Shown here one piece after another: positions 51,728-60,503 of a DNA stretch of 64,000 bases. A program made the translations under genes and the position numbers. The DNA is from Plantibacter flavus. GTDB lineage: Bacteria; Actinomycetota; Actinomycetes; Actinomycetales; Microbacteriaceae. The stretch lies in contig NZ_CP019402.1 of NCBI RefSeq assembly GCF_002024505.1, forward strand, positions 2,542,001 through 2,606,000, in the 5' to 3' direction. The notes under the pieces were generated by a model. The model had not been told where the DNA came from and searched no databases. It saw only the letters and a list, made by a program, of their open reading frames with translations. The first letter of the stretch is position 1; each line of letters opens with the position of its first letter.

Positions 51728-53485
51728 TCAGAGGGCGAGGTCGGCGATCGCGACCCGGTCCTTCGTGCCGGCGGCCCGGTCCCAGAGCTCGACGAAGCCC
51801 TCGGTGGCCTCGCGACCGACGACCACCACGACGGGCACGCCGATCAGCTCGGCGTCGCCGAACTTGACGCCCGGGGACACCTTGCCGGTGCGGTCGTCGT
51901 AGAGGACGTCCTTCCCGCTCGCCTCGAGGGAGGCGACGAGTTCCTCGGCCACCTCGAAGATCGCCGCGTCGCGTCCTGCTGCGACGACGTGCACGTCGAA
52001 CGGGGCGACGGCCTTCGGCCAGATGAGACCGCGCTCGTCGTTGTTGCCCTCGGCGATGATCGCGAGGATGCGCGTGATCCCGATGCCGTAGGAGCCCATG
52101 GTCACCGTGACGAGCTTGCCGTTCTCGTCGAGCACCTTCAGTCCGAGCGCCTCGGCGTACTTGCGCCCGAGCTGGAAGACGTGCCCGATCTCCATGCCCC
52201 GAGCGAGCTCGACCGGTCCGGAGCCGTCGGGCGCGGGGTCACCGGCGCGGACCTCCGCCGCCTCGACGAAGCCGTCGGCGGTGAAGTCCCGCCCGGCGAC
52301 AAGGCCGAAGACGTGCTGCTGATCGACGTTCGCACCGGTGATCCACTCGGTGCCGTCGACGACCCGGGGGTCGAGGAAGTACCGGATCTCCGTCGCCGAC
52401 TCCTCGCCGAGGACGGGCCCCTGCGGGGACCACGGTCCGATGTAGCCCTTGACGAGCCCGGCGTTCGCGGCGAAGTCCGCTTCGGTCGCGGCCTCCACCT
52501 CCGCGGGGCTGAAGGCCACCTCGACTCGCTTGAGGTCGACGTCGCGGTCGCCCGGCAGGCCGATGACGACCATCTCGCGCGTGCCGTCGAGGTGCCGCAG
52601 TGCCAGCACGACGTTCTTGAGGGTGTCGGCGGCAGTCCAGGCCCGTCCGTCGTCGCGCGGGTGCCGCTCGTTGGCGAGGTCGACGAGCGTCGAGATCGTC
52701 GGGGTGTTCGGCGAGTCGAAGACCGTCGCGGGTGCCAGACCCTCGACGGGGCGGGCCTCCGGGACCTCGGTGGTGTAGGCCTCGACGTTGGCTGCGTACC
52801 CGCCGGCCGAACGCACGAAGGTGTCCTCACCGACCGCGGTGGGGTGCAGGAACTCCTCGCTGCGCGAACCGCCCATCGCGCCGGCGTCGGCCTGCACGAT
52901 CTCGTACTCGAGGCCGAGCCGCGTGAAGATGCGCTCGTAGGCGTCGCGCTGCGCCTGGTAGCTCGCGTCGAGCCCGGCGTCGGACACGTCGAACGAGTAG
53001 GCGTCCTTCATCGTGAACTCACGACCGCGCAGGAGGCCTGCCCGGGGACGGGCCTCGTCGCGGTACTTGTCCTGGATCTGGTAGATCGACAGGGGCAGGT
53101 CCTTGTAGGAGGAGTACAGGTCTTTCACGAGCAGGGTGAAGACCTCCTCGTGTGTCGGCGCCAGCAGGTAGTCGGCACCCTTGCGGTCGTGCAGGCGGAA
53201 GAGGGCGTCGCCGTACTCCTCCCACCGGCCGGTGACCTCGTAGGGCTCGCGCGGCAGGAGCGCGGGGAAGTGCACCTCGAACGCGCCGGCGTTCGCCATC
53301 TCCTCGCGGACGATGGCCTCGATCTTGTTCTTTACCCGCAACCCGAGCGGCAACCAGGCGAAGACGCCCGGCGCCTGGCGTCGGATGTACCCCGCCCGCA
53401 CCAGCAGGCGGTGACTCGTCACCTCCGCGTCGGAGGGGTCTTCACGGAGCGTACGGAGGAAGTAATTCGAAAGGCGCGTAACCAC
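51728..53485 (-). CDS. proS: Prolyl-tRNA synthetase, bacterial type
   Basis: A 585-residue class II aminoacyl-tRNA synthetase charging tRNA-Pro. Class II motif 1 ([24 protein letters not shown]), motif 2 ([32 protein letters not shown]) and motif 3 ([20 protein letters not shown] with [15 protein letters not shown]) are all present. Between motifs 2 and 3 is the INS editing domain (about residues 225-400) that removes mischarged alanine, so this is the full bacterial form. The C-terminal anticodon-binding domain ends [11 protein letters not shown]. The start is the GTG 6 nt behind TAGCAT. Confidence 0.96.
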   Translation of the reverse strand: MVTRLSNYFLRTLREDPSDAEVTSHRLLVRAGYIRRQAPGVFAWLPLGLRVKNKIEAIVREEMANAGAFEVHFPALLPREPYEVTGRWEEYGDALFRLHDRKGADYLLAPTHEEVFTLLVKDLYSSYKDLPLSIYQIQDKYRDEARPRAGLLRGREFTMKDAYSFDVSDAGLDASYQAQRDAYERIFTRLGLEYEIVQADAGAMGGSRSEEFLHPTAVGEDTFVRSAGGYAANVEAYTTEVPEARPVEGLAPATVFDSPNTPTISTLVDLANERHPRDDGRAWTAADTLKNVVLALRHLDGTREMVVIGLPGDRDVDLKRVEVAFSPAEVEAATEADFAANAGLVKGYIGPWSPQGPVLGEESATEIRYFLDPRVVDGTEWITGANVDQQHVFGLVAGRDFTADGFVEAAEVRAGDPAPDGSGPVELARGMEIGHVFQLGRKYAEALGLKVLDENGKLVTVTMGSYGIGITRILAIIAEGNNDERGLIWPKAVAPFDVHVVAAGRDAAIFEVAEELVASLEASGKDVLYDDRTGKVSPGVKFGDAELIGVPVVVVVGREATEGFVELWDRAAGTKDRVAIADLAL

Positions 53486-53491
53486 CTGTCC

Positions 53492-53497
53492 ATGCTA
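53492..53497 (-). promoter_or_regulatory. -10 element TAGCAT, leaderless promoter for proS
   Basis: TAGCAT, 6 nt (GGACAG), GTG at 53485 on the minus strand. Confidence 0.55.
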
Positions 53498-53526
53498 GTC
53501 CGTCACACGCAGGCAGCCCGGAACCG

Positions 53527-54657
53527 CTACCAGGGGCGATCGGCGAAGTTCCCGTTGTCGTTGTTCCGACCGCGGTTCTTGGCGTCCTCGGTCGACTTGT
53601 CCTGCTGGGCGTCCTGGCCGGCGTCCTTCAACTTGTCGACCTTCCCGTCGACCTCGCTGTCCCCGGTGCCGCTCGAGCCGCTCGCGTCGCCGTCGCCCTG
53701 TCCCCCGTTCGAAGGATCCTGCTGGCCCTGCCCGCCGGACCGGTCGCGCTGGTCGGTCGCATCCTGACGTTTGCGGTCGATGCGATCGCCGGTGTCCTGC
53801 AGGTTCTCTCCGGGCGTACCCTTCGGATCGATCACGTCGGGCTGCTGCCCGGTGCCGCCCTGATCGCCCTGGCCGCCTTGGTTCCCTTGGTCGCCCTGAT
53901 CCCCTTGGTCGCCCTGGTCCCCTTGGTCACCCTGGCCGCCTTGGTCGCCCTGATCCCCCTGGCCGCCTTGGTCACCCTGCTCCCCTTGCTCACCCTGGTC
54001 GCCCTGGTCGTCTTGACCGCCCTGACCACCTTGATCGCCCTCATCCCCCTGGCCACCCTGGTCCTGCTGGTCCTGCTGGTCCTCGTTCTGCTCCTGGGAC
54101 TCCCCCTCGAAGCAGCCCTCGCCCTCGTCGACGATGCGCTTCGCGGTGTCGTAGAGGTTGATGGCGCCCTGGAAGAACTGGCCCTTCACGTACTCGTCGG
54201 CCTGGGTCTCGTACGCGCGCGCCAGGTTGACCCGGACGATGCAGGCGGTCTCCTCCGTCGGCGCGAGCTCGAGCGCCTTCCCGAGGTCGTCGGTCCCCTG
54301 CACCCAGTCCTGTCCGGCCGCGGCTGCGGTGCCCCGGTCGAACCAGGCGATCCACGGCTCGACGACGTTCGCCGTGAAGAGGTGCCCCGCGCTCAACTGC
54401 GCCCCGGAGTAGTCCTCGGCGCGGTACCCGGCGATCGCCGACTGCGCGACGACCGGCAGACTCACGAACTTGACCCCGACGACGAGGGCGACGAGGACCA
54501 GCGGAAGGGACCACCAGAACAGCCGACGGCGCAACCGGCTGACCTCGGCAGGGGCCAGCGGCGGACGCCGCGGTTCCTCGAACCGTGGCCGTGGCTCCGG
54601 GCTGCGCGGCGCGTCGTCGGGCCGGTCGGTCCGGGTCCGGTCGTCGAAGAGGGTCAT
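53527..54657 (-). CDS. Exported TPR-like protein with collagen-like Gly-X-Gln repeats
   Basis: A 376-residue protein, last gene of the MoxR-vWA operon. Residues 1-45 are cytosolic and charged; LFWWSLPLVLVALVVGVKFVSL (about 46-67) is a membrane anchor that would leave the rest outside. A helical, TPR-like region (AIAGYRAEDYSGAQLSAGHLF, ALELAPTEETACIVRVNLARAYETQADEY) follows. Next comes a low-complexity stretch of about 24 triplets such as GDQ-GGQ-GDQ, then a charged disordered tail. The position and the TPR-like part recall BatC of the Bat operon. The triplets have Gly in every third position but no Pro. Confidence 0.78.
   Translation of the reverse strand: MTLFDDRTRTDRPDDAPRSPEPRPRFEEPRRPPLAPAEVSRLRRRLFWWSLPLVLVALVVGVKFVSLPVVAQSAIAGYRAEDYSGAQLSAGHLFTANVVEPWIAWFDRGTAAAAGQDWVQGTDDLGKALELAPTEETACIVRVNLARAYETQADEYVKGQFFQGAINLYDTAKRIVDEGEGCFEGESQEQNEDQQDQQDQGGQGDEGDQGGQGGQDDQGDQGEQGEQGDQGGQGDQGDQGGQGDQGDQGDQGDQGDQGNQGGQGDQGGTGQQPDVIDPKGTPGENLQDTGDRIDRKRQDATDQRDRSGGQGQQDPSNGGQGDGDASGSSGTGDSEVDGKVDKLKDAGQDAQQDKSTEDAKNRGRNNDNGNFADRPW
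53850..54080. repeat. Triplet-coding minisatellite inside the operon's last gene
   Basis: About 230 bp of 9-bp-based units (plus strand CCTTGGTCG/CCCTGATCC variants) encode the Gly-Asp-Gln/Gly-Gly-Gln repeats. Units are near-identical at DNA level, so copy number should be unstable by slippage. Confidence 0.75.
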
Positions 54658-55694
54658 GCCTGCCCACCCTTCGTCCGTCGGAGCTCGCCCAGCGCGCCGA
54701 CCAGGCCGGGGAGCTCGGTGAGGAGCAGCACACCGAACCCGAGCGCGAACACCCAGTACAGCTCATCGGTACGCCGGATGTCCACCTCGTCCTCGACGGT
54801 GACGCCGCCGACGGCGAGGCCGTCGAGCGCGTCGTCGAGCGACGCACCCGGGGTCCTGATCTCCGCTTCGACGCCGAGCTGCGACGCGATCGTCTCGAGC
54901 GCGCCCGGATCCAGCCGGGACACGGCGGGCTCACCGGTCGAGTAGTCCTGGATGTAGCGGACGCTGCCGTCCTGGTATCCCGAGAACTCGCGCATGGTCC
55001 CGCCGGCCTCGGTCCCGTAGCCGAGCACGCCACCGCCGCCGATGAGCGGTGCGATGCTCTCGAACGACCCGGGCGCCGCGCCACTCGTCTGCTCGCCGTC
55101 ACCGAGGTAGAACATGATCCGGTTCCGACCCGGTTCCTGCTCCTCGGCCTGGGTCAGCAGCGTGGTCATGAACTCCACCGGCGCGTCGATGCTGCTGCCG
55201 CGGGAGTAGGTGGTGATCTCCTGCGTCATCGCCTCCGCGGCCGACCGGAGCGCCGTCGCGTCCGTCGTGAGGGGCATGCGCTGGACGGCCACGGCGTCGA
55301 ACGTCACGAGCGCGTAGCGCGCACCGGCCAGCCGGTCGGCGATGCCGGTGATGTCGGCCTTCGCCCCGTCGAGTCGGGTCGGCGGTTTCGGGGCCCCGTT
55401 CTCGTCCGTCCCCGACGCGGTCCCGTCCGACCAGTCCTCGGCGGCCATCGAGCTCGTCGTGTCCACGACGAAGTAGACGTCGAGGTCGCCCATCGCGGAC
55501 GGCGGGCGATGGTTGCCGGGGATGGTCGGTCGGAGGGCGATGACCACGAGCACGACGACCATGGCCAGTCGGGCGATCCAGTGCCAGGCTCCTGGCCGCC
55601 GCACCCCGGCGAGGAACTGCCAGACGGCGAAGGCCGCGAGGACGGTGCCGAGCACGGCGATGGCCCAGATCGGCAGAACGGGGTTGATGGTCAT
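54654..55694 (-). CDS. vWA domain membrane protein (BatB-like)
   Basis: A 346-residue protein: two N-terminal helices (LPIWAIAVLGTVLAAFAVWQFL; IARLAMVVVLVVIALRP), a von Willebrand A domain outside the membrane, and one C-terminal helix (LYWVFALGFGVLLLTELPGL). The MIDAS metal motif is VYFVVDTTSSMAAED (DxTxS), with YLGDGEQTSG as the later Asp element. An Asn/Asp-rich insertion follows the MIDAS. It overlaps both neighbours by ATGA, showing tight coupling with the first vWA gene and the TPR-like gene. Function in such operons is usually cell-envelope assembly or stress protection. Confidence 0.86.
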   Translation of the reverse strand: MTINPVLPIWAIAVLGTVLAAFAVWQFLAGVRRPGAWHWIARLAMVVVLVVIALRPTIPGNHRPPSAMGDLDVYFVVDTTSSMAAEDWSDGTASGTDENGAPKPPTRLDGAKADITGIADRLAGARYALVTFDAVAVQRMPLTTDATALRSAAEAMTQEITTYSRGSSIDAPVEFMTTLLTQAEEQEPGRNRIMFYLGDGEQTSGAAPGSFESIAPLIGGGGVLGYGTEAGGTMREFSGYQDGSVRYIQDYSTGEPAVSRLDPGALETIASQLGVEAEIRTPGASLDDALDGLAVGGVTVEDEVDIRRTDELYWVFALGFGVLLLTELPGLVGALGELRRTKGGQA

Positions 55695-56689
55695 CGGCGC
55701 AACCTCCAGGCGAGCAGCATGAGCGCCGCGAGACCGCCGAACGCCGCCAGCACGAACACGAACGGCTCGTCGACCTGCACGAGCTGTTTGGCGCCCTTCA
55801 GCGTCTTCGTCTGCTCCGCCGTGATCTGCTGGACGATGCCGCCGACCGCGCCGGGGTCGGCGAGCGCGTAGTAGTCCCCGCCGGTGGACGTCACGACCTC
55901 GTCCATCTCCGCGGCGAGGTCGTCGAGGTAGTCCTTGCTGGATACGTCGCCGGGGTTGATCCCGTACACCGTCACGTCCTGCGCCTTCGCATAGGCGCCC
56001 GCCTCCTTGAGCGTGAGGATCGGCTCGCCGGCGACGTAGTTGTCGGTCGCGAGCACGATCGAGCGCGACCGTTCCTCGCCGACCTGGTCGAACCGCATGA
56101 CGCAGGACCCGAGACCGTCGCCGATGAGGGACGACCCGTTCCCGAGATCGGTGCCGTTCCAGTACTCGTAGTCGCTCTCCGGCGAGGTGAGGTCCTCGAC
56201 GAGGTGGTCGAGCTGCGCGGCCACGTAGTCGTAGTCGCTCGTCAGCGGGAAGTACGTGGTCGCGGACGCGTTGAACAGCACCAGGGCGATCCGCTCACCG
56301 TCGAACCGCTGTACGAGCTTCTCGAACACCCCGACCAGCGCGGCGTCGTACTCCGTCATCGACCCGGACACGTCGAGGCAGAGCACGATGTCGCGGTTGC
56401 GCAGTTCGGGCTGGAACACCGTCGTGCTCACCACGCGGGACCCGAGGGCCGTGCCGGCGAGCAGCAGCACCCCGAGAGCGGCGAGCGTCGCGATGATGAG
56501 GCGCCGGTACCGCGACAGTGCGCGGCGGTATCCGGGGAGCGCGGTGAGCCGTTCGGAGTGCGCGACCCACAGCGGCTCGGCGTTCGCCTTCCGGCGCCGC
56601 CCGGTGCGGGCCACGAGGACGACGACGGCGACCACCGCGGCCACGGCGAGGAGCCAGACGAGCGGCATCCACCAGTAGATCAGCTCCAC
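55691..56689 (-). CDS. vWA domain membrane protein (BatA-like)
   Basis: A 332-residue protein with helices at the N-terminus (WWMPLVWLLAVAAVVAVVVLVA; LIIATLAALGVLLLAGTALG) and C-terminus (FVFVLAAFGGLAALMLLAW). The vWA domain has the classical MIDAS DVSGSM in IVLCLDVSGSMTEYDA (DxSxS), then the Thr in YEYWNGTDLGNGSSLIGDGL and ATDNYVAGEP. I took the GTG at 56689, which overlaps the upstream gene by 10 nt; an ATG seven codons later is possible. The gene belongs to a six-gene operon headed by moxR. Confidence 0.86.
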   Translation of the reverse strand: MELIYWWMPLVWLLAVAAVVAVVVLVARTGRRRKANAEPLWVAHSERLTALPGYRRALSRYRRLIIATLAALGVLLLAGTALGSRVVSTTVFQPELRNRDIVLCLDVSGSMTEYDAALVGVFEKLVQRFDGERIALVLFNASATTYFPLTSDYDYVAAQLDHLVEDLTSPESDYEYWNGTDLGNGSSLIGDGLGSCVMRFDQVGEERSRSIVLATDNYVAGEPILTLKEAGAYAKAQDVTVYGINPGDVSSKDYLDDLAAEMDEVVTSTGGDYYALADPGAVGGIVQQITAEQTKTLKGAKQLVQVDEPFVFVLAAFGGLAALMLLAWRLRR

Positions 56690-57147
56690 GTCGTCACCAC
56701 CTGGCGAGCGAGCGTGGCGGCCTCGGCGACACTGCCCGTCTCGGCCTCGCGGAACTCGACCGGGTAGTAGGCCGAAACGGCACGACTGAGTGGCGCGAGT
56801 CCGGCGCGATCGAGGTCTGCGAGCGTCATGACCTGGGCACGGACGCCGCTGGACTCGTGCGCGTACATCCGGAGGATCGCGCCGAGCCGTTGGTGGGCGC
56901 GCCGCGTGCTCAGGGCGCCGTCCCCGTGCTCGCGCTCGATCTCGCCGATGAGCGCGAGGTAGCGATCGCGCAGGACGGTCGGCGACGGCTGCGGAGCAGG
57001 ACGCGGAGCGCTCCCGCGCGCGCGACGGCGCACGTGGGCGAGCATCCAGACGTACCACCCGATCACGAGCGCGATGAGCACGAGTCCGAGCACCGGCCAG
57101 AGCAGCGTGTACTGGACCGGAGCGTAGTAGCCGTTATCGCCGGGCAT
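56680..57147 (-). CDS. Membrane protein of the MoxR-vWA operon (DUF4381-like position)
   Basis: A 155-residue protein with one N-terminal membrane helix (LLWPVLGLVLIALVIGWYVWML, about 14-35), a basic juxtamembrane stretch and a cytosolic helical domain (TVLRDRYLALIGEIEREHGDGALSTRRAHQRLGAILRMYAHESSG, LADLDRAGLAPLSRAVSAYYPVEF). In Bat-type operons the gene between DUF58 and the vWA genes encodes a similar small anchor protein. It overlaps both neighbours (14 and 10 nt). Confidence 0.75.
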   Translation of the reverse strand: MPGDNGYYAPVQYTLLWPVLGLVLIALVIGWYVWMLAHVRRRARGSAPRPAPQPSPTVLRDRYLALIGEIEREHGDGALSTRRAHQRLGAILRMYAHESSGVRAQVMTLADLDRAGLAPLSRAVSAYYPVEFREAETGSVAEAATLARQVVTTWS

Positions 57148-58024
57148 GTCGGTGGGCCTCGAGGAGGTGGAAGAGGACGGGGACGACGTCGTCGGCCCCG
57201 GTCACGCGCTGACCGCTGATGCCAAGTTCCTCGAGCTGGTCGAGGTGTCGGGCGGTCGCGCTGGTGACGGCCTCGATGAACTCGCGACGGAGCGCGACGT
57301 CCGACCGGATGAAGGCCGGCAGGGACCGCTCGTCGGCGACGTCGACCATCGCCCGACCGGTGTACTCCGCGCGCATGAGGTCGGCGTCCCCGACCGAGAT
57401 CCAGAGCACCTCGTGCTGGACGTGCAGTCGACGGAGGATCTCCGACCGCTTCGGCGTGATCTCCTCGTCGTCCGAGACGATCACGAGCAGACAGCGCTGC
57501 TTGACGGACCGTGCCGCATAGCCGAGCAGCTCGTCGAGATCGCTCTGGGGTGCCGCGAGCGATGCACGCCGGTCGATGTGCTGCAGCAGGCGCTCGAGTG
57601 CCGATTCGGTGCCGGCGGGTCGGACGAGTTCCGGTGCGGCGGCGTCACCGGCGACGAGACCGACGAGGTCGCCGTGCCGGATCGCGAGGTACCCCAGGAT
57701 GCCGACCGCGAGGATGGCGACCTCGCGTTTGGTGCTCCCGCCCTCGGCGAGCGCCGCGAGATCACGACCCGTGTCGACGACGAACAGCACCTGGTGTTTC
57801 CGCGTGGCGATGTAGCGCTTCACGAGTGGAGCGCCGTGTCGGGCCGTCGCCTTCCAGTCGATGTCCTTGATCTCGTCGCCCGGCGTGTACTCGCGGAGGT
57901 CGTCGAAGTCGAGGCTCCTGCCCTGGAACACCGAGCGGTACTCGCCGTCGAGCATCCCCCGCACGCGGCGGTGGGCGTGGATGAAGAGTTTGGACTTCAC
58001 CCGGTGGAGCAGCGGGGCTGACAC
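57134..58024 (-). CDS. DUF58 domain-containing protein
   Basis: A 296-residue soluble protein that directly follows moxR (4 bp gap). The DUF58 core is GEYRSVFQGRSLDFDDLREYTPGDEIKDIDWKATARHGAPLVKRY. A degenerate vWA-like fold follows: VLFVVDTGRDL and LLVIVSDDEEI. DUF58 proteins regularly accompany MoxR ATPases and are thought to be their clients or scaffolds. A GTG start gives the best N-terminus (MSAPLLHRVKSKL). Confidence 0.88.
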   Translation of the reverse strand: MSAPLLHRVKSKLFIHAHRRVRGMLDGEYRSVFQGRSLDFDDLREYTPGDEIKDIDWKATARHGAPLVKRYIATRKHQVLFVVDTGRDLAALAEGGSTKREVAILAVGILGYLAIRHGDLVGLVAGDAAAPELVRPAGTESALERLLQHIDRRASLAAPQSDLDELLGYAARSVKQRCLLVIVSDDEEITPKRSEILRRLHVQHEVLWISVGDADLMRAEYTGRAMVDVADERSLPAFIRSDVALRREFIEAVTSATARHLDQLEELGISGQRVTGADDVVPVLFHLLEAHRHARR

Positions 58025-58028
58025 GGGC

Positions 58029-59030
58029 CTACGGTGCCTGGACCGCTCCGAAGACGGCGTCGATGATCGTCTCGGGCGAGACGTCGTCGGCCGCGGCTTC
58101 GAAGTTCAGGATGATGCGGTGCCGCAGCACCTGGTGGCGGTAGCCCTTGACGTCCTCGGGGATGACGTGGTCCCGACCGGCGAGGATCGCGAGCGCCCGC
58201 GCGACGGTGCTGAACGCGATGCTGGCACGCGGGCTCGCCCCGTACTCGATGTAGCTCGCGAGCTTCGATGGCAGGTAGTCGCTCGCATGGCGGGTCACGT
58301 AGACCGTCTGGACGATGTAGTTGAGGATCGACGCGTCGAGGTAGACCCGCTTGGCGAGGGACTGCAGGAACAGGACGTCCTCGAGGCTCACCCCCGGGCG
58401 ATCCTGGTCGGTCTCGTAGAGCCCGGAGTTCACCCGACGGACGATCTCGGCCTCCTCGCCGATCGTCGGGTAGTCGAGCACCTCCTTGAGGAGGAAGCGG
58501 TCGAGCTGCGCCTCGGGAAGGTGGTACGTGCCCTCCTGCTCGATGGGGTTCTGCGTGGCGAGGACGAAGAACGGCTTCGGCAACGGATAGTGCGTGCCGC
58601 CGATGGAGGTCTGGCGTTCCTGCATCGCCTCGAGCATCGCACTCTGGGTCTTCGCGCTCGACCGGTTGACCTCGTCGAGGAGCACGAAGTTCGCGTGCAC
58701 GGGACCGAGCTGGGTCTGGAACGCACCGGTGCGGGCGTCGTAGATCTGCGTGCCGATGATGTCGCTCGGCAACAGGTCGGGGGTGCACTGGATGCGTTTG
58801 AACGACGCGTTCACCGCTTGGGCGATCGATTCCGCCGCGGTCGTCTTCGCGAGTCCTGGGACACTCTCGAGCAGGACGTGTCCGCCCGAGACGAGTGCCG
58901 CGAGCAGGGTGGTGCGCAGGCCCTGCTGACCGACCACCTTCGCGTCGTAGGCACCGACGATCTCAGAGAGGATGCTGCGGGCCCGCTGCAGCTCGGCTGG
59001 CGCGATGGGGGTGCTCGGCGTCACGGTCAC
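58029..59030 (-). CDS. MoxR family AAA+ ATPase
   Basis: A 333-residue ATPase heading the operon. Walker A is LESVPGLAKTTAAESIAQAV, Walker B FVLLDEVNRSSAKTQSAMLEAMQE, sensor 1 FVLATQNPIEQEGTYHLPEAQLDRF, sensor 2 YGASPRASIAFSTVARALAI, all of MoxR type. Note the Walker A reads GLAKT, the usual MoxR variant. MoxR proteins act as chaperones that insert cofactors or assemble complexes, often acting on vWA proteins, which here follow in the operon. The first of two nearby GTGs is chosen because GGGAG lies 4 nt before it. Confidence 0.93.
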   Translation of the reverse strand: MTVTPSTPIAPAELQRARSILSEIVGAYDAKVVGQQGLRTTLLAALVSGGHVLLESVPGLAKTTAAESIAQAVNASFKRIQCTPDLLPSDIIGTQIYDARTGAFQTQLGPVHANFVLLDEVNRSSAKTQSAMLEAMQERQTSIGGTHYPLPKPFFVLATQNPIEQEGTYHLPEAQLDRFLLKEVLDYPTIGEEAEIVRRVNSGLYETDQDRPGVSLEDVLFLQSLAKRVYLDASILNYIVQTVYVTRHASDYLPSKLASYIEYGASPRASIAFSTVARALAILAGRDHVIPEDVKGYRHQVLRHRIILNFEAAADDVSPETIIDAVFGAVQAP

Positions 59031-59110
59031 TGGTCTCCCTGGCGAGGCTGGCGGTCCGGACGGATGACCGTCGAACGCGGATCCGCCTGGTGGAACCCGG
59101 CGGTCCGAAC

Positions 59111-59116
59111 AGTCTA
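59111..59116 (-). promoter_or_regulatory. -10 element TAGACT upstream of the moxR operon
   Basis: TAGACT on the minus strand predicts a start near 59104 and a leader of about 75 nt ending in GGGAG before moxR. No good -35 is seen. Confidence 0.4.
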
Positions 59117-59216
59117 CGTGTGAAGATCCGGAGCCCGGGCGCCTCGGCCACCGGATGGCCACCCGGGCGTCGGGAGCCGTTCGCCCACCGTCCCCCTCGC
59201 GTCCACCGCCGCTTCC

Positions 59217-59222
59217 TACCGT
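59217..59222 (+). promoter_or_regulatory. -10 element TACCGT, leaderless promoter for the nonulosonic acid operon
   Basis: TACCGT, 6 nt (GGATCG), ATG at 59229. Confidence 0.5.
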
Positions 59223-59228
59223 GGATCG

Positions 59229-60503
59229 ATGACATCTGCAGCGCACGGGAGGCACCCGGAGACCGACGGCGCAACGGCGATCGTTCCGGTCAGGGGCGGC
59301 TCGAAGGGGATCCACCGCAAGAACCTCAGGACGGTCCGCGGGAGCACCCTCATCGCACGGGCGGTCGACGGACTGCTGCGGTCCGGTGGCGTCTCGCGCG
59401 TGGTCGTCACGACCGACCACCCGGACCTCGCCGCCGCCGCCGTCGCCGCAGGCGCCGAGGTCATCGACCGGCCGGCCGAACTCGCCGAGGACAGCACCTC
59501 CTCCGAGGCCGCGCTCCTCCACGCGCTCGGCGTCCTCGCGGAGCGCGGCGAGCTGACCCCCGTGACGGTGTTCGCGCAGGCGACGTCGCCCTTCCTCGAC
59601 GTGGAGGCACTCGACGACGCCGTCGCCCTGGTCTCCTCCGGGCGGGCGGACTCCGTCTTCGCCGCGGTGCTCGACCACGGATTCCTCTGGACGGAGAAGG
59701 CGAAGGGTGCCCGAGGGATCGGTCACGACCACCGCGAGCGTCCCCGACGGCAGGACCGCGCCCCGCAGTACCGCGAGACCGGCTCGTTCTACGTCTTCGA
59801 CACGGACGGCTTCCTCGAGGCCGGACACCGCTTCTTTGGCCGGATCGCGCCGGCCGTCACCAGGTCCTTCGCCGCGCTCGACATCGACGAACCGGAGGAT
59901 CTGCTCGTCGCCGAGGCGATCGCCGGACTCGCCGAACGCCAGCTGGGCATCCCGTCGGGCTCGGAGCGTTCCGAGCACCACCTCGACGTCGCCGCCGTCG
60001 TCACCGACTTCGACGGGGTCCACACCGACGACCGCGCCAGTATCGACGCCGACGGGGTCGAACGGGTGAGCGTCCATCGCGGTGACGGCCTCGGCGTCCG
60101 TCTGCTGCGCGAGGCCGGACTGCCGTTCCTGATCCTGTCGACCGAGCGGGTCCCGATCGTCGCCGCACGCGCGGCCAAACTCGGCGTCGACGTCGTGTAC
60201 GGCTCCGCCGACAAGGCGACCGCGCTCCGCGACTGGGCCGCGGCGAAGGCCGTCCCACTCGACCGCATCGCCTACCTCGGCAACGACGTCAACGACATCC
60301 CGGCACTCGAGATCGTCGGCTGGCCGGTCGTCGTCGCCGATGCGCACCCGGAGGCGCGTGCCGTCTCCCGGCTCGTCCTGGAACGCCGAGGCGGCGACGG
60401 CGCCGTCCGCGAACTCGCCGACCTCGTCCTCGCCGCACGCGCACGCGCGGCCCTCGACCCCCTGAAGCTGTCCACGCTGCAATCGAACGGAGCACGACCA
60501 TGA
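59229..60503 (+). CDS. Acylneuraminate cytidylyltransferase fused to a HAD phosphatase
   Basis: A 424-residue fusion. Residues about 15-245 are a CMP-nonulosonate synthetase: AIVPVRGGSKGIHRKNLR (CTP-binding), VVVTTDHPDLAAAA, ATSPFLDVEALDDAV and RETGSFYVFDTDGF. Residues about 250-410 form a KdsC/NeuAC-type HAD hydrolase: VVTDFDGVHTDDRASID (nucleophile Asp; the second Asp of DxDGxxT is at FDG), LSTERVPIVAARAAKLGV, and LGNDVNDIPALEIVGWPVVVADAHPEA. One polypeptide can therefore dephosphorylate the nonulosonic acid-9-phosphate and activate it with CTP, as in animal CMAS. It overlaps neuB by ATGA. Confidence 0.9.
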   Translation: MTSAAHGRHPETDGATAIVPVRGGSKGIHRKNLRTVRGSTLIARAVDGLLRSGGVSRVVVTTDHPDLAAAAVAAGAEVIDRPAELAEDSTSSEAALLHALGVLAERGELTPVTVFAQATSPFLDVEALDDAVALVSSGRADSVFAAVLDHGFLWTEKAKGARGIGHDHRERPRRQDRAPQYRETGSFYVFDTDGFLEAGHRFFGRIAPAVTRSFAALDIDEPEDLLVAEAIAGLAERQLGIPSGSERSEHHLDVAAVVTDFDGVHTDDRASIDADGVERVSVHRGDGLGVRLLREAGLPFLILSTERVPIVAARAAKLGVDVVYGSADKATALRDWAAAKAVPLDRIAYLGNDVNDIPALEIVGWPVVVADAHPEARAVSRLVLERRGGDGAVRELADLVLAARARAALDPLKLSTLQSNGARP

